From Pocillopora verrucosa (Eukaryota > Cnidaria > Anthozoa > Scleractinia > Pocilloporidae): 64,000 nucleotides of DNA. The DNA is taken from the NCBI RefSeq assembly GCF_036669915.1, contig NC_089313.1:2742585-2806584 (forward strand). Direction: 5' to 3'. The position numbers were made by a program, and so were the translations under genes. This document shows, piece by piece, positions 23,523 to 34,146 of the stretch. Positions within the stretch are counted from its first letter, which is position 1; each line of letters opens with the position of its first letter. Below the pieces are notes generated by a model. The model was not told the origin of the DNA, did not search any database, and saw only the letters and a program-made list of their open reading frames with translations.

Positions 23523-24517
23523 AACCCTTTCACTCCCAATATAAAAAAATCGCTTCCTCTTCACTGTTCAAGGTTAAATTGGAATATTGAGTCTTGATTA
23601 TCTTATTCAATTAAACACTTTGATTGCATTAACCCTTTCACTCCCAATATCAAAATATCACTTCCTCTTCACTGTTCAAGGTTAAGTTGGAATATTGAGT
23701 CTTGATTATCTGAATGTGAAACTAGAAGTGTGTCTCTGTAACTAAGGGTTGTTAAAGTTATTAGACTAGAGTGTTTCCTTTTATTAAAGACTGATTTGTG
23801 AAAGGATGCCAATTTAGGTTATTAAAACAGGTTATTGTAGTACTCTGTATTCTCATAACTTGTGCAGAAACAGAGGAAAGAGAGGATTCTGATTGTTACC
23901 AATCAGTTGTATCATAGATGGTATATGAAGATCAAGAATGAATCTTATGTAGGATACAAAATACAACTATTGGAATTGATTTCCTGTCTTATTTTTCAGA
24001 ATTCAGCTCAATAGTTGAGAAAGGTTGAATGGATTTCAAAGGGTGCACCTGATTTGTCTGTGTCAGATACATAACATTGTAACTTTAGTCTTAGACCTTA
24101 AATGGTGCCTGACCACTGACAACACATAAGACTCCCACAAGTAAGCTTCCATGAGCAGGATTTTTTTCCTACTCTGCAGTTACCATTTCATAAGGGAACA
24201 GTCACAGTACTGTAATAGAGTGCTTGTTATTCCAGCTGACATTCCCAGGTTTTTGGGAATACGGTAGTAAGTGTACTCCTCTAGGGACCAGGAACCTCCA
24301 CCCCTCTATCGCCTGGGGGAGGAGAGGAGTATTATTGGGGGGATCACAATGTTTGCAATGGGAACGGAAAGGGGATCAGTGGTTGCAAACACAGTATAAA
24401 GGGGACTAAAGAAAATACACTGCCATTTAACAGCCAGTGAGGAGTGTCACAAAGCCTTATGGGGGAATCAGGTAAATTTAACCCCCTTCCCATCCGGCAG
24501 TAATAATCAACAGTCCC
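23523..24517. repeat. array module R1, copy 2
   Basis: Its head carries an extra 108-bp tandem repeat: 'AACCCTTTCACTCCCAATAT' occurs at 23523 and 23631. The same doubled head is at 37207/37315. The module otherwise resembles the other R1 copies and ends at the junction with the inverted GPCR leader. Confidence 0.75.
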
Positions 24518-25345
24518 TTACCAATGTTTTAATGTTGTGCTGATATTCATGGCTCTTGTTCTCTTCGCAGGATCAACAGCATCATCCACGGAGTTTTTTG
24601 CTGGCGCCACAGAGTACATTTCCTTGGGAAGTAGGTCGATCTGTCTTTTGCCTGTTTTGAGAAAAATCTGCTCTTGTTAGCAAATTGTAAGTATACAAAC
24701 TGTTTTCCGTATTAATAATGTTAGTTAGTTTTGATTTGCATCAGGAAAAGAGGATCGAACAATATGCATCGGAAAAGCGAAATGAGTCGCAGACAGACTG
24801 TAATGGGGCTGACGCTGACATAAATCAAATCAAACTTGAACAACGCCGCGTCGGGGAAATGTCTTATATTAACGGAACCTCCAAGCGTCTATCAGTCTCA
24901 ACTGGTTTATTAATCACTGGAAAGCTCGTGAAAACTGAAATACAATAAATTAAAATAGCCCATTACCATACAATAAACGCTAATCGAAATGTCCTGAACT
25001 CGAACACGCGGGGCGTGCACATAGATAAATCAAAACAACACAAATATCTAAAGCGAAACAAAACTACCTTTGATTAGACGCGTTTCGGTTTATAAATACA
25101 AGAATAAATAGGATGACATACCTCTTCCCCTGTTCTATTATTCTACAATTTAGATAATCCTTCGATCTGGTTATGCTTGCGACTAACACCTGTCTCGTGG
25201 CCGAATGAAACATAATGCCGACAATTCGAAGGTATGTCACACAAAACAAAACAAAAGGGTATTGAACGTCACGCAAATAACAAATAAAAATGGCCTTCGT
25301 TACACAGACAACCTAAGGTGTTCGTGACTGCGTGACGTCAGTTAT
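24518..25345 (-). pseudogene. inverted GPCR 5' leader relic, copy 1
   Basis: On the minus strand the sequence reproduces the GPCR promoter and leader. It has TGACGTCA at 25333-25340, 'AGACAACCTAAGGTG' complement, a 'TTTCGCTTTTCCGATGCAT' block, 'ACAGATCGACC', and 'GATGCTGTTGATCCTGCGAAG'. An ATG at 24550 follows and opens MNISTTLKHW then TAA at 24518. The first six codons match GPCR 2; the rest of the receptor is missing and replaced by module R1. A roughly 510-bp insertion (24797-25306) splits the leader. If transcribed it would give only a 10-residue peptide. Confidence 0.75.
24797..25306. mobile_element. about 510-bp insertion with an empty site at 30.93 kb
   Basis: The inverted leader at 30930-30945 reads 'CTCAGACAGACAACCTAA' without interruption, as do the real GPCR promoters (complement). 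Here 'CGCAGACAG' is followed by about 510 bp beginning ACTGTAATGGGGC and ending CTTCGTTACACAGAC, after which 'AACCTAAGG' resumes. AGAC-type direct repeats flank it. The ends are only weakly inverted (TGTAATG vs TGTAACG). It contains no supported gene; a 76-codon ATG frame at 24718-24948 spans the left junction. Further copies sit at 38481-38990, 44279-44788 and 51798-52307. Confidence 0.6.
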
Positions 25346-25690
25346 ACAGGTCTTCATTCAATCGCCCGGGAATCGTTCAAAGTTAATGTTCCGTACTCCG
25401 CGGCCGGTCAAAATATTTACATCCCCTATTCTTTAGGACGAGATGCTACTCTTAGACATAAAGATTTTGACATGACATATTCTTGCGGTGGTTTAAGTAC
25501 TTAAATAAATGACCTCTTAAAATATTTATAAACTACACTGTCTCAATTTGGGTTGTTTACATACAAACATACATATAGCTGTATAAAGCTAGCTTACAGG
25601 TCAGTCACGAACAAAACAGATGAAAAAGCTTTATAATGATTTGAAAGTTAAATTCGATCCTATCTTTTAAATAATTGTATCCGCTGCCCT
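25346..25690. other. spacer between inverted leader and GPCR 2 promoter
   Basis: Contains the block 'GTCAAAATATTTACATCCCC..TATTCTTTAGGACGA', also found at 31030, 39090, 44900 and 52410. No coding evidence. Confidence 0.45.
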
Positions 25691-26271
25691 AAAAATACGG
25701 AATCTTATTCAAGAACGATCGAATAAAGATCTATATAACTGACGTCACGCAGTCATTAACACTTAATTTTGTGTGTCTGCGGTTCATTTCGCTTTTCCGA
25801 TGCATATTTTAAATGCTGCCGTCTTCTGATCTATTGCACTGCGATTTATTCATTTGCAATCGTATTCATTAGATTAAAATAAAACACCTCAAGAATATCT
25901 AATTTTCTTTTTGTGTTAGAGTAAAATAAACTCTGCCCTCAGAGTATGGAAAGATTCAAATAATTGACGTCACGCAGTCACGAACACTTTATGTTGTCTG
26001 TCTGCGGTTCATATCGCTTTTTCGATGCATATTTTAAGTTCTGCCGTCTTCCGGTCCATCTGCTTTTCCCGATGCAATTCAAAAATAGCTCACATTACAG
26101 GTACAGAAGTTCTTTACGTAAGCTTACAATTTGCGAGTTAAAAAGAGCACAATTGTTTTAAAACTCGACAGATCGACCAACATACCAAAGAAATGCAGCT
26201 TATGCAGGCGTCAGCTTAAAAGATTTCCTTGGAAGACGCTCAGTGTTGATCCTGTGAAGACATCAAGAGCC
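25691..26271 (+). promoter_or_regulatory. GPCR 2 promoter and leader with two CRE palindromes
   Basis: TGACGTCA occurs at 25740-25747 and again at 25965-25972, each followed by CGCAGTCA and a 'TGCGGTTCAT..CGCTTTT' block. The module is therefore tandemly duplicated in front of this gene. 'GATCTATATAAC' immediately precedes the first site and could serve as a TATA-like element. TGACGTCA is the consensus for CREB/ATF-type bZIP factors. The leader continues to the ATG at 26272. Confidence 0.6.
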
Positions 26272-27216
26272 ATGAATATCAGCACAACATCAAATTCTCC
26301 TTCGATCGATGTAAGGTTTTATCTGTTCACCCAGCTCGCCACAGGGATCTCCCTGGTGATTCTGTCGCCGATAACAGTCATTAGTAACCTCCTGTTATTA
26401 CTGACTATTTACAAAGATCCTCTCAAATGTTTCCGTACACCAGCTTCGTATCTCATCATCGCTTTAGGCTGTGTTGATTTCACAACCGGTCTTGTTATCG
26501 AGCCTCTCTTCGTTGCTTACCGCCTGGCAAGTTATTTGAAATGGTCACTGTATCCAGGCCGATCATACGAAAGCCTGCTAAGAACTGGAAGTTCTATTTC
26601 CACCGTAGGCCTCAACTTGTCATTCTTGCTCGTTCTCGCTCTCATTTGGACACAGTTCCTTGCCATAACTCACCCACAACGTTACCGCTCGGCCATTACA
26701 ACGCGCAGGATCCTTGTATTTGTTGGTATCTCGACGCTGTACTTCACAGGTTTCACTCTTCTGCAATTCATCGGAGTCTCCCGAAGAAGCCTCCTTCAGA
26801 TAAATCTCCATTTCCATGCCACAGTCATAACAATCCTGCTTTTCGTTGGTTCTGCTATACTTCTGAGGTCACTTCGCCGATTTGCCAAAGAATCTCGCCA
26901 AAATGAAGACGATGAAGGCTTGAGACAACTTACGGTGGCAACTTTGCTTCTATCAGCAATACTAATAGCTTGCACACTTGCTCATATCATTACACTTAAT
27001 TTCTGGTTTTACACAGAACTGGAGACACCACAAGACACGCTTCATCTCTCCGCTGCCATTACAATTGCAGACGAAATGTTATTTATTAAGGTAGCTTCTG
27101 ACGCATTCGTTTACGCTTGGAGACTGCCATACTACAGGAAGTCTCTGAAACTAGTGTTGACTCGTGCTAGGCAGCAAATTGGAAATGAAGCCACTGAAAT
27201 GGTAACCATGGCCTGA
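26272..27216 (+). CDS. rhodopsin-class orphan GPCR 2
   Basis: An intronless 314-residue receptor. Start ATG 26272 (MNISTTSNSP); the open frame upstream begins only at TTG. It has N39, D69, TQF at the DRY position and DAFVY at the NPxxY position. Compared with GPCR 1 there are substitutions in the N-terminus (SIDVRFYLF), in loop 1 (KDP) and in TM3-TM4, but the length is identical and there are no indels. It differs from GPCR 3 at only two residues (I34 here vs M34; H258 here vs R258), so the pair is very recently duplicated. An AATAAA signal lies about 110 bp downstream (27328-27333). Confidence 0.9.
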   Translation: MNISTTSNSPSIDVRFYLFTQLATGISLVILSPITVISNLLLLLTIYKDPLKCFRTPASYLIIALGCVDFTTGLVIEPLFVAYRLASYLKWSLYPGRSYESLLRTGSSISTVGLNLSFLLVLALIWTQFLAITHPQRYRSAITTRRILVFVGISTLYFTGFTLLQFIGVSRRSLLQINLHFHATVITILLFVGSAILLRSLRRFAKESRQNEDDEGLRQLTVATLLLSAILIACTLAHIITLNFWFYTELETPQDTLHLSAAITIADEMLFIKVASDAFVYAWRLPYYRKSLKLVLTRARQQIGNEATEMVTMA

Positions 27217-28049
27217 TCATTACTTCTTTCATCTAGAATTATATAACCAGACACTTATGACTTGCACTAAATCGGAGAACTAAGAATCACTGCAGACTGA
27301 TATAAATTAAAGCCAACATGTAACAGCAATAAACTAGCAATCCGTTCTTGTGCTGTAGTTAGTGTGTCATTTGTACTAAAACCCCAACTGTAGCAACAAT
27401 CACAGAAACCAGAGCAAGTAAATATGGTTCGTGTCGATATTCTACCTCTGAGAAAGATGAAGATTGGAAACTGTTTTAGGCTATTGTGGTAACCTTTTAC
27501 CTCACACTTCACGGGTCAGAAGATGATAACTTGACTGGCTTGATGTTAAATGCAAACGAAAGACGTTACGAAACCATAATAAGTGCGAAACTGATGTTCG
27601 GGGTGATCATAACAGAAATCTTGGTAAATCAGTGTAAACGTTTATCCCGTGTTTTTATTATTGATTGAACTGGTTACAAATATGTATAGAAATTGAAATT
27701 TTGAGTCTTTTCTTTAGGGATCGACAGAAAGGGAACTTTTCGAGACCCTCAGTATTTCCGAATGTGGCCAATACTTATCAACCGCTTTAGTGAATTGAGT
27801 AGGTCAAGTCAATAGATTTGAAATGATCAAGTTGAAAAAAAAGATGCGATTAATGTTTAACCCAATGCTTAATTTGTAACCCACTATTTATTCGCCGTCT
27901 GTATTTGGACACAAGTGTTGGGTGCTAACTCGGGAAATAATCGCTTAACAAGGGCGAATAATTCTGTGACACAGATGTCATTGAACAACAAAAAATTCCG
28001 GAAATGCCAAGATTTCTCGTAATATAAAGGGGCACGCACACAATTTCGT
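27217..28049. other. GPCR 2 3' flank with a small foldback
   Basis: Matches 40901-41730. Around 27887-27970 'TTATTCGCC' and 'GGCGAATAA' form a short inverted pair enclosing about 65 bp; the same block recurs at 41571-41643 and 57047-57121. No gene is supported. Confidence 0.45.
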
Positions 28050-29611
28050 TCAACTGCTGTAATCTAAACTCAGAGTTAGAATGAGGCTTATAGAGTGCTG
28101 CCTCAAAACAACGTAAAACACATACTCTGCGACAAAATTATGCTTGTTGAGGATAACGGTACCGAGGAAATGGCGTACTCGAAATCATAAGCAAGATGAT
28201 AAATTATCAACCATTAATTAGAGTCCATTGACCCTTTACACCCTAACATCAGTATCTATACTCTCCATACTCTTCTCTTTACATTCCCTTTGGTATTGAT
28301 GAGGAGAATTAATTTAACATCAAAACTTCCTAGGTTGACAATCGTTGCCTTTATTCTCATGATCTTAATTAATGAGCAAGCAGTATCACTGTAAGGAGGA
28401 ATCAAAGATGGTTCCTCTTGAGGCTTGGAGAGTTAACAACCTGAGAGACACGGTTTTTATTGAGACGATTCCTCTTTAATGTCCTTAATCTTGATTTCCT
28501 TGCCTTATTTTTTCCTGCTTGGAGTTTGGTAATGTTGTCTGAACTGTTGGATTCATTCAAAAACTTCAAGCATTAAATCCAGGGAGAGGAAATGGTACAG
28601 GAGAAGGAAACAACCAATTAGTGTATTTTAACTAGAAGTTTTAGGTAAGAAGGCATTTTAAGGGTGAAACAAATTTTAAGCGAAAGATGTATTTAACTGT
28701 ACATGTGTTAACTTTGTGTTCTGACAGGTTTTGTCTGTTGTCTGCACACTAGTTTGTTAATTCTATTGACTGCAGTTTATGTAATTGCCAATACTCATGT
28801 TTAATCCTTTGACACCTAAGAGTGACTAGCAACTAATTTCTCCTCACAGTATCAACTTCAACAAATAAAGAAGATGAAATGAAGGAAACGACTTAGGAAG
28901 CCTCTGATTGCCACACAAATTCTCCTTGTCATTACCATATGAAATATACAGAGAACAGTGTGGAGAATATGAATACCAATGTAAAAGGTTTAAGGATGGC
29001 AGGTGCATCATTAGGAAACAGGAAAAGAACACAAGGGAAAAAGGAGTATTTTACACTAGCATTTCTAAGACATAAAAAAACTTCAAAAATCAATAATTTC
29101 AGTTTTGCCCTATTAATTCCCCAAAATTATTTGTTCTTAAATCCTTGAGAATGATATCATATACCTTTTAAAATACTTATGAATTAAATTCCCTCACATT
29201 CTGTTATTTTTACATTATCCCTTTAACTCTCAGAAGAGCTTCACATGTAACTTCTCCCCATAATATCAATACATTATCCAGCAAACAGGTAATGAGAATA
29301 CATAAACGTATCTGGTTAAAGTCGTTATCTTGATCAGACATCAAATTCTGTTGACCAATTTACAAGGAAATTTGTAGCAGCCAGAGGGGAGAATTACATT
29401 CAGATCTTGAGAGTTAAAGGGTTAAGTTTACTCTTAGCTACGCAAAACACCTTAGTTTAAAAGAAAAAACCCAAATATAAATTCAGTGTAGTAGTTTTTA
29501 TAGTTTTCAGTCAATGTAAATAAGTTTCATCAATTATAGCCAGTTCTGAGATTTACATACCAATTAAGGAGGAAAATGATGAAGTTATATTATGTGAACA
29601 CTTTGATTGTA
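28050..29611. repeat. module R0, copy 2, with PA-7TM TM7 relic
   Basis: 28050-28190 is a minus-strand TM7 relic like that at 22800. The rest is the R0 repeat, including 'CTTGAGGCTTGGAGAGTTAACAAC', 'GACAGGTTTTGTCTGTTGTCTG' and, at about 29370-29425, the 'GCAGCCAGAGGGGAGAATTA..AGTTAAAGGGTTAA' block. That last block resembles a repeat widespread in coral genomes. No coding region. Confidence 0.6.
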
Positions 29612-30639
29612 TTAACCCTTTCACTCCCAATATCAAAATATCACTTCCTGTTCACTGTTTGAGGTGAAGTTTGAATATCGAGTCCGAATTATTTGAATGT
29701 GAAACTAGAAGTGTGTCTCTGTAGCTAAGAGGCGTTAAAGTTACTGGTAGGGGTTTATAAACTATAGTGTTTCCTTTTTTTAACGACTGCTTTGTGAAAG
29801 AAACACCATTTAGGTTATTAAAACGAGTTATCGTAGTACCATGTATTCTCATAACTTGTGCAGAAACAGGGGAAAGAGAGGATTCTGATTGTTACCTATC
29901 AAATATATCATGGACGGTATATGCAGATCAGGAATAAATCTTTTGTAGGATACAAAATACAGCTATTGGAATTGATTTCCTGTTTTATTTTTCAGAATTC
30001 AGCTCTTTAGTTAAGGAGGTCGAATGGATTTCAAAGGGTGCACCTGATTTGTCTGTGTCAGATACATAACAATGTAACTTTAGTCTGTAACCTTTAATAG
30101 TACCAATAAAGAAACAACTGACAACACATGAGACTCCCTCAAGTAAGCTTCCCATGAGCGGGAGTTTTTTTCCTACTCTGCAGTTACTATTTAATAAGGG
30201 AACAGTCACAGTACTGTAATAGAATGCTTGTTATCCCGGCTGACATCCTAAGGTTTTTGAAAATAGTAAGTGTACTCCTTTAGGGACCAATAACCTCCAA
30301 TCCCCCCCCCCTCTATATTTCCTGGGGGAAGGGGTATTATCGGGGGGTATTATTGGGGGGTATTATCGGGGGGTATTATCGGGGGGTATTATCGGGGGGT
30401 ATTATCGGGGGGTATTATCGGGGGTATTATCGGGGGTATTATCGGGAGTATTATCGGGAGTATTATCGGGGGTTATTATCAATGTTTGCAATGGGAAAGG
30501 AAAAGGGATCAGTGGTCAAAGGGGACTGTAGAAAATAAACTGCCATTTAACAGCCACTGAGGAAAACCGAAAAAGCCTTATGGGGGGATCTGGTAGATTT
30601 AACCCCCTCCTCATCCAGCGGTAATAATCACCGGTCCCT
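29612..30639. repeat. array module R1, copy 3
   Basis: A standard R1 module in which the G-rich segment before 'ATGTTTGCAATGGGAA' has expanded into a minisatellite (30334-30480). The remainder aligns with the other copies. Confidence 0.75.
30334..30480 (+). repeat. G-rich minisatellite, about 13-bp unit (G4-6 TATTATC)
   Basis: About eleven tandem units of GGGGGGTATTATC, degenerating to GGGGTATTATC and GGGAGTATTATC on the right. Four or more G-runs in succession could fold as a G-quadruplex. Other R1 copies have one unit at this place, so this is a local expansion. Confidence 0.9.
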
Positions 30640-30990
30640 TACCAATGTTTTAATGTTGTGCTGATATTCATGGCTCTTTTGTCTTCGCAGGATCAACAGC
30701 ATCATCCAGGGAGTTTTTTGCTAGCAACATAGAGTACATTTTCTCGGGAAGTTGGTCAATCTGTCTTTTCCTTGTTTTGAAAAAAATCTGCTCTTGTAGC
30801 AAATTGAAAGCATACGGACAGTTCTCCCGTATTAATAGCCAATTAGTTAGCTAGCTAATTTTGATTTGCATCAGGAAAAGATTCGTCAGCATTTAAAATA
30901 TGCATCGGAAAAGCGAAATAAATCTCAGACAGACAACCTAAAGTGTTCGTGACTGCGTGAGGTCAGTTATACAGATCTTTACTCAAGTGA
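30640..30990 (-). pseudogene. inverted GPCR 5' leader relic, copy 2 (empty site)
   Basis: Minus-strand leader with the relic ATG at 30671 and the 'GATCCTGCGAAG' block. It lacks the roughly 510-bp insertion found in the other four relics. Its CRE is changed to TGAGGTCA (30958-30965). Confidence 0.7.
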
Positions 30991-33900
30991 TCGCTAGTAA
31001 TCGTTCAGAATTAAGATTCAGTACTCTGCGGCCAGTCAAAATATTTACATCCTCTATTCTTTAGGACGAAATATTACTCTTAGACATAAAGGTATTGGCA
31101 AGAAACGTTGAGATATTATCAATCATATATTCTTGCGATCTTTTAAGTTTTTTAAATAAATGACCTCTTACCGTAAATATTTATAAACTACACTGTCTCA
31201 ATTTAGGTCATTTGACCGAACAAAGCAGATAGAAATGCTTCATACATGATTCGAAAGTTAAATTCAATCCTACCTTTCAAATACTTGTATCCATAATCAG
31301 AGCGTGGAATCTTATCGGTTTCGAACCTCCCAGAACCGTACGCGGCATTGAAAATATATCATTGTTCAAAATGACGAGAGTTTTGCCAGAGATGTAGTTA
31401 AGTGTGGGCTCTTGAAGTACAAACCCATTTTGCTCAGTTCATTCGATCTTTCGGAAAGCTAAGTTAAGTCTGCCTTCTCAAGATATGAATCATCGATAAA
31501 GGCAAGCTTTTTTCGATCTGACCATCCAAGAAAACACTAGCTCCTAAGCAATACGAACACGAATGGAATAAGTACTTTGTTCCCCAGAGTCATCTCCGCA
31601 ACAGCACTCAGCAACATTTAATACTAAATTAGATAATGCTAAATTACCCTGTTATACCTTTCCACCGACTCAGCACTACAGTTTCTTTAGGAGCATACCT
31701 CCTATATTACAACTAGAAATCGCTGGTTTTCCAACTATATTGGGAGGTGGTTAACATGGAGAGCAGAAGCAGCTAATTGTCACAAAACAATTTCTCGACA
31801 TGTGTACAAAGTCGCTCCTTGCTTTTCTGTGCTAACAGAATGCGTGACACTTTATTTCCATTATCTGACTCTAAGTAGAATATAAGTATTGAAGCTGAAT
31901 TAAAACTGTTAAATATTTTTTGAGTCTTCAAAGGCCCTTGAGTATTTAAAGGCTACGATTCTGGGTGCGGTATTATAAAAACAGCTCTTGAAATTTGGAT
32001 CATCCGATGTTTTATTATTATCTACACGACTGCTCAACTGGAAAATATCAACATGGTGTTCAAGAGATGTTTGTTATCAGAGAGCATTTTGAAGTAGTTC
32101 TCCCGAATTCTCTCTTTCGAATTCCTTTTTCCACCTTCTCTCAGTCAAAACATGTTTTCAACCTTTTTAACTAGCACGTCAGTTTTAATAAAAAAGTTTT
32201 ATTCGGTTGTTAGTCACATGTCCTCAAAGCCACAATTACGCCTACTCTTGCAGAATTATATCAGCAGAAAATAGTTCGTGTAAACTTATTAAGTGCCATT
32301 ATATCAAAGACTGGAAACTTGAAATGGTAAATGGGTTGGCACTTTATGTTTCACGTCGACTGAAGACATAAACAAAACTCAGTAAGGGTGGGAGTGCAAT
32401 AAATTGTATCAGAACAGACAGTGGAGCACACACCTTTTAATTACGTCAAAATAAACAAAGGTACATTTTTTGACTGAAAGAGCCTAATCAGTAAGCACTT
32501 AATTGTAATAAAACAATTACTTAACATCAGTCATAAATATAAATGACATTTCGCTGAATTATATGGACTTATAGTCAAAAGCTAACAATTCTAAGTCAAA
32601 CTGAGGAAAAAAGGTTACTATATAGGATATTACTGTCACATTTCGACTGGTTTGGCAGCATTTTGCTACTTCTGCATAACTTTGTAATGTGTAATTTTCA
32701 CGGTTTTCATATTCAAAATGGAGTGAAATGATGAAAAATCCATACAGGGCTACCATATGATACCAAGTTTACATATCCTATGAATATCCTACCAAAATTA
32801 CCTATACCAATTATTTAGATGGTGAGCATTGCTATCATATAAAAACACCATTTCTAACGATTCCAACACACAATATTGAAGTTGAAATGTAATCATTACT
32901 TGAAATAAATGACATATCGCTAAATTATTAGGACTTAAAATCAAAAGCTAACAATTCAAAGTCAAACTGAGAAAGAAAAAGGTTGTTGTATAGAATACTT
33001 TTGTCACACTGCGACTGGTCTTGCAGCATTTTCTATGAAAGCTACTTCTGTATAGCTTTAAAAATGTGTAATTTTCACAGTTTTCGTATTCACAATTCAG
33101 TAAAATGACGAAAAACCCAAACATGGCTACTATATAATACCAAGTTTACGTATCCAACGTCAATTCCACCAAAATTACCTATACCAGTTATTAAGTTGGT
33201 AAGCATTGCTATCATATAAAACACTCACACAATTTAAAATATCACGATGCGAATAAAGAAAAATAAAATTATTATGAGACACAGTCTTGTCTTAAGCACC
33301 ATTTCTAGCGATTCCAACACACAATATTCCTATAATGTTTTCAACTTCATAGGAAAAACCTACAAAGTCAACATTTTTGATTATTGATGAAGAACAACGT
33401 TCTATTTCTATTTCAGGAAACGTTTTAACTAAAGGACTCGATCAGTACGTATTGGTTTTCCATGTTGTGATATAATCATTTGATGACGTCAATCTTTTAA
33501 AAAAATGTGATATTTCGGTGCATTGTTAAGATTTCCATCGAAAGTTAACATATGAGAAATACTTATGTTGTGTTGTTACATGTCACATTGCAACTGGTCT
33601 CACATAGAGCATCTTCCCCTAGGGAAACCTACTCATCAATAAGTTTATAAATGTGTTATTTTTCTCAATTATCATTTTCACATTTCAGTAAAATCATAAA
33701 GAATCTGAAAGGTGCTGTCACCTACTACTAAATTTAAAAAATCCCTAAGTTGCATCATGAAGACAGCTTCTCAAACAGTAGAGATTTTAAGAAGCGTCGA
33801 CGGCGACGCCGTGAACAACGGCAATTAAAAAATGAACTTATATTTTACCCACGAATCTCGTACTACTCTAGAGTAATTTAATTTGTTGTTTACTGTCAAA

Positions 33901-34146
33901 ACTATTTCGAAACTGAGTATGGAACACAGCTTAAAATTAGAAACAGAAATTTACAAAATCAGCCGTCGTATTACCAGAAGGCTGTATTACCTGATGACAA
34001 GCTTTTCCAAACATTTCATTTTTCTGGATAATTAGACCCAAACTTTTGACTAGCTTACTATCAAATCCCGTAGTTGTTGCACCTCGGTTGTGACGCACAT
34101 TTAATTTTAAAACCAGATCTTGAAGGAGGATGGTAAACGTGACAAT
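30991..34146. repeat. spacer plus module R2, copy 3 (3' flank of PA-7TM member 4)
   Basis: 30991-31260 is the 'GTCAAAATATTTAC' spacer block. 31268-31600 is a conserved block shared with 45120-45440 and 52630-52950 (see findings). 31620-31960 is the R2 head and 31990-34146 is the R2 body, longer than elsewhere because its 'GTGAAATG' sub-block is present three times (about 32720, 33100 and 33690). No supported gene. Confidence 0.65.

Noticed and set aside
24718..24948. 76-codon ATG ORF, also at 38402-38632
   Set aside because: It spans the junction of the inverted leader and the 510-bp insertion, is not kept in the 44- and 51-kb copies, and is conserved only because the duplication is recent.
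26131..26271. N-terminal extension of GPCR 2 (and 3, and the short one of GPCR 1)
   Set aside because: The extensions start at TTG, not ATG, and lie in the leader; the first ATG gives the same 314-residue length in all three.
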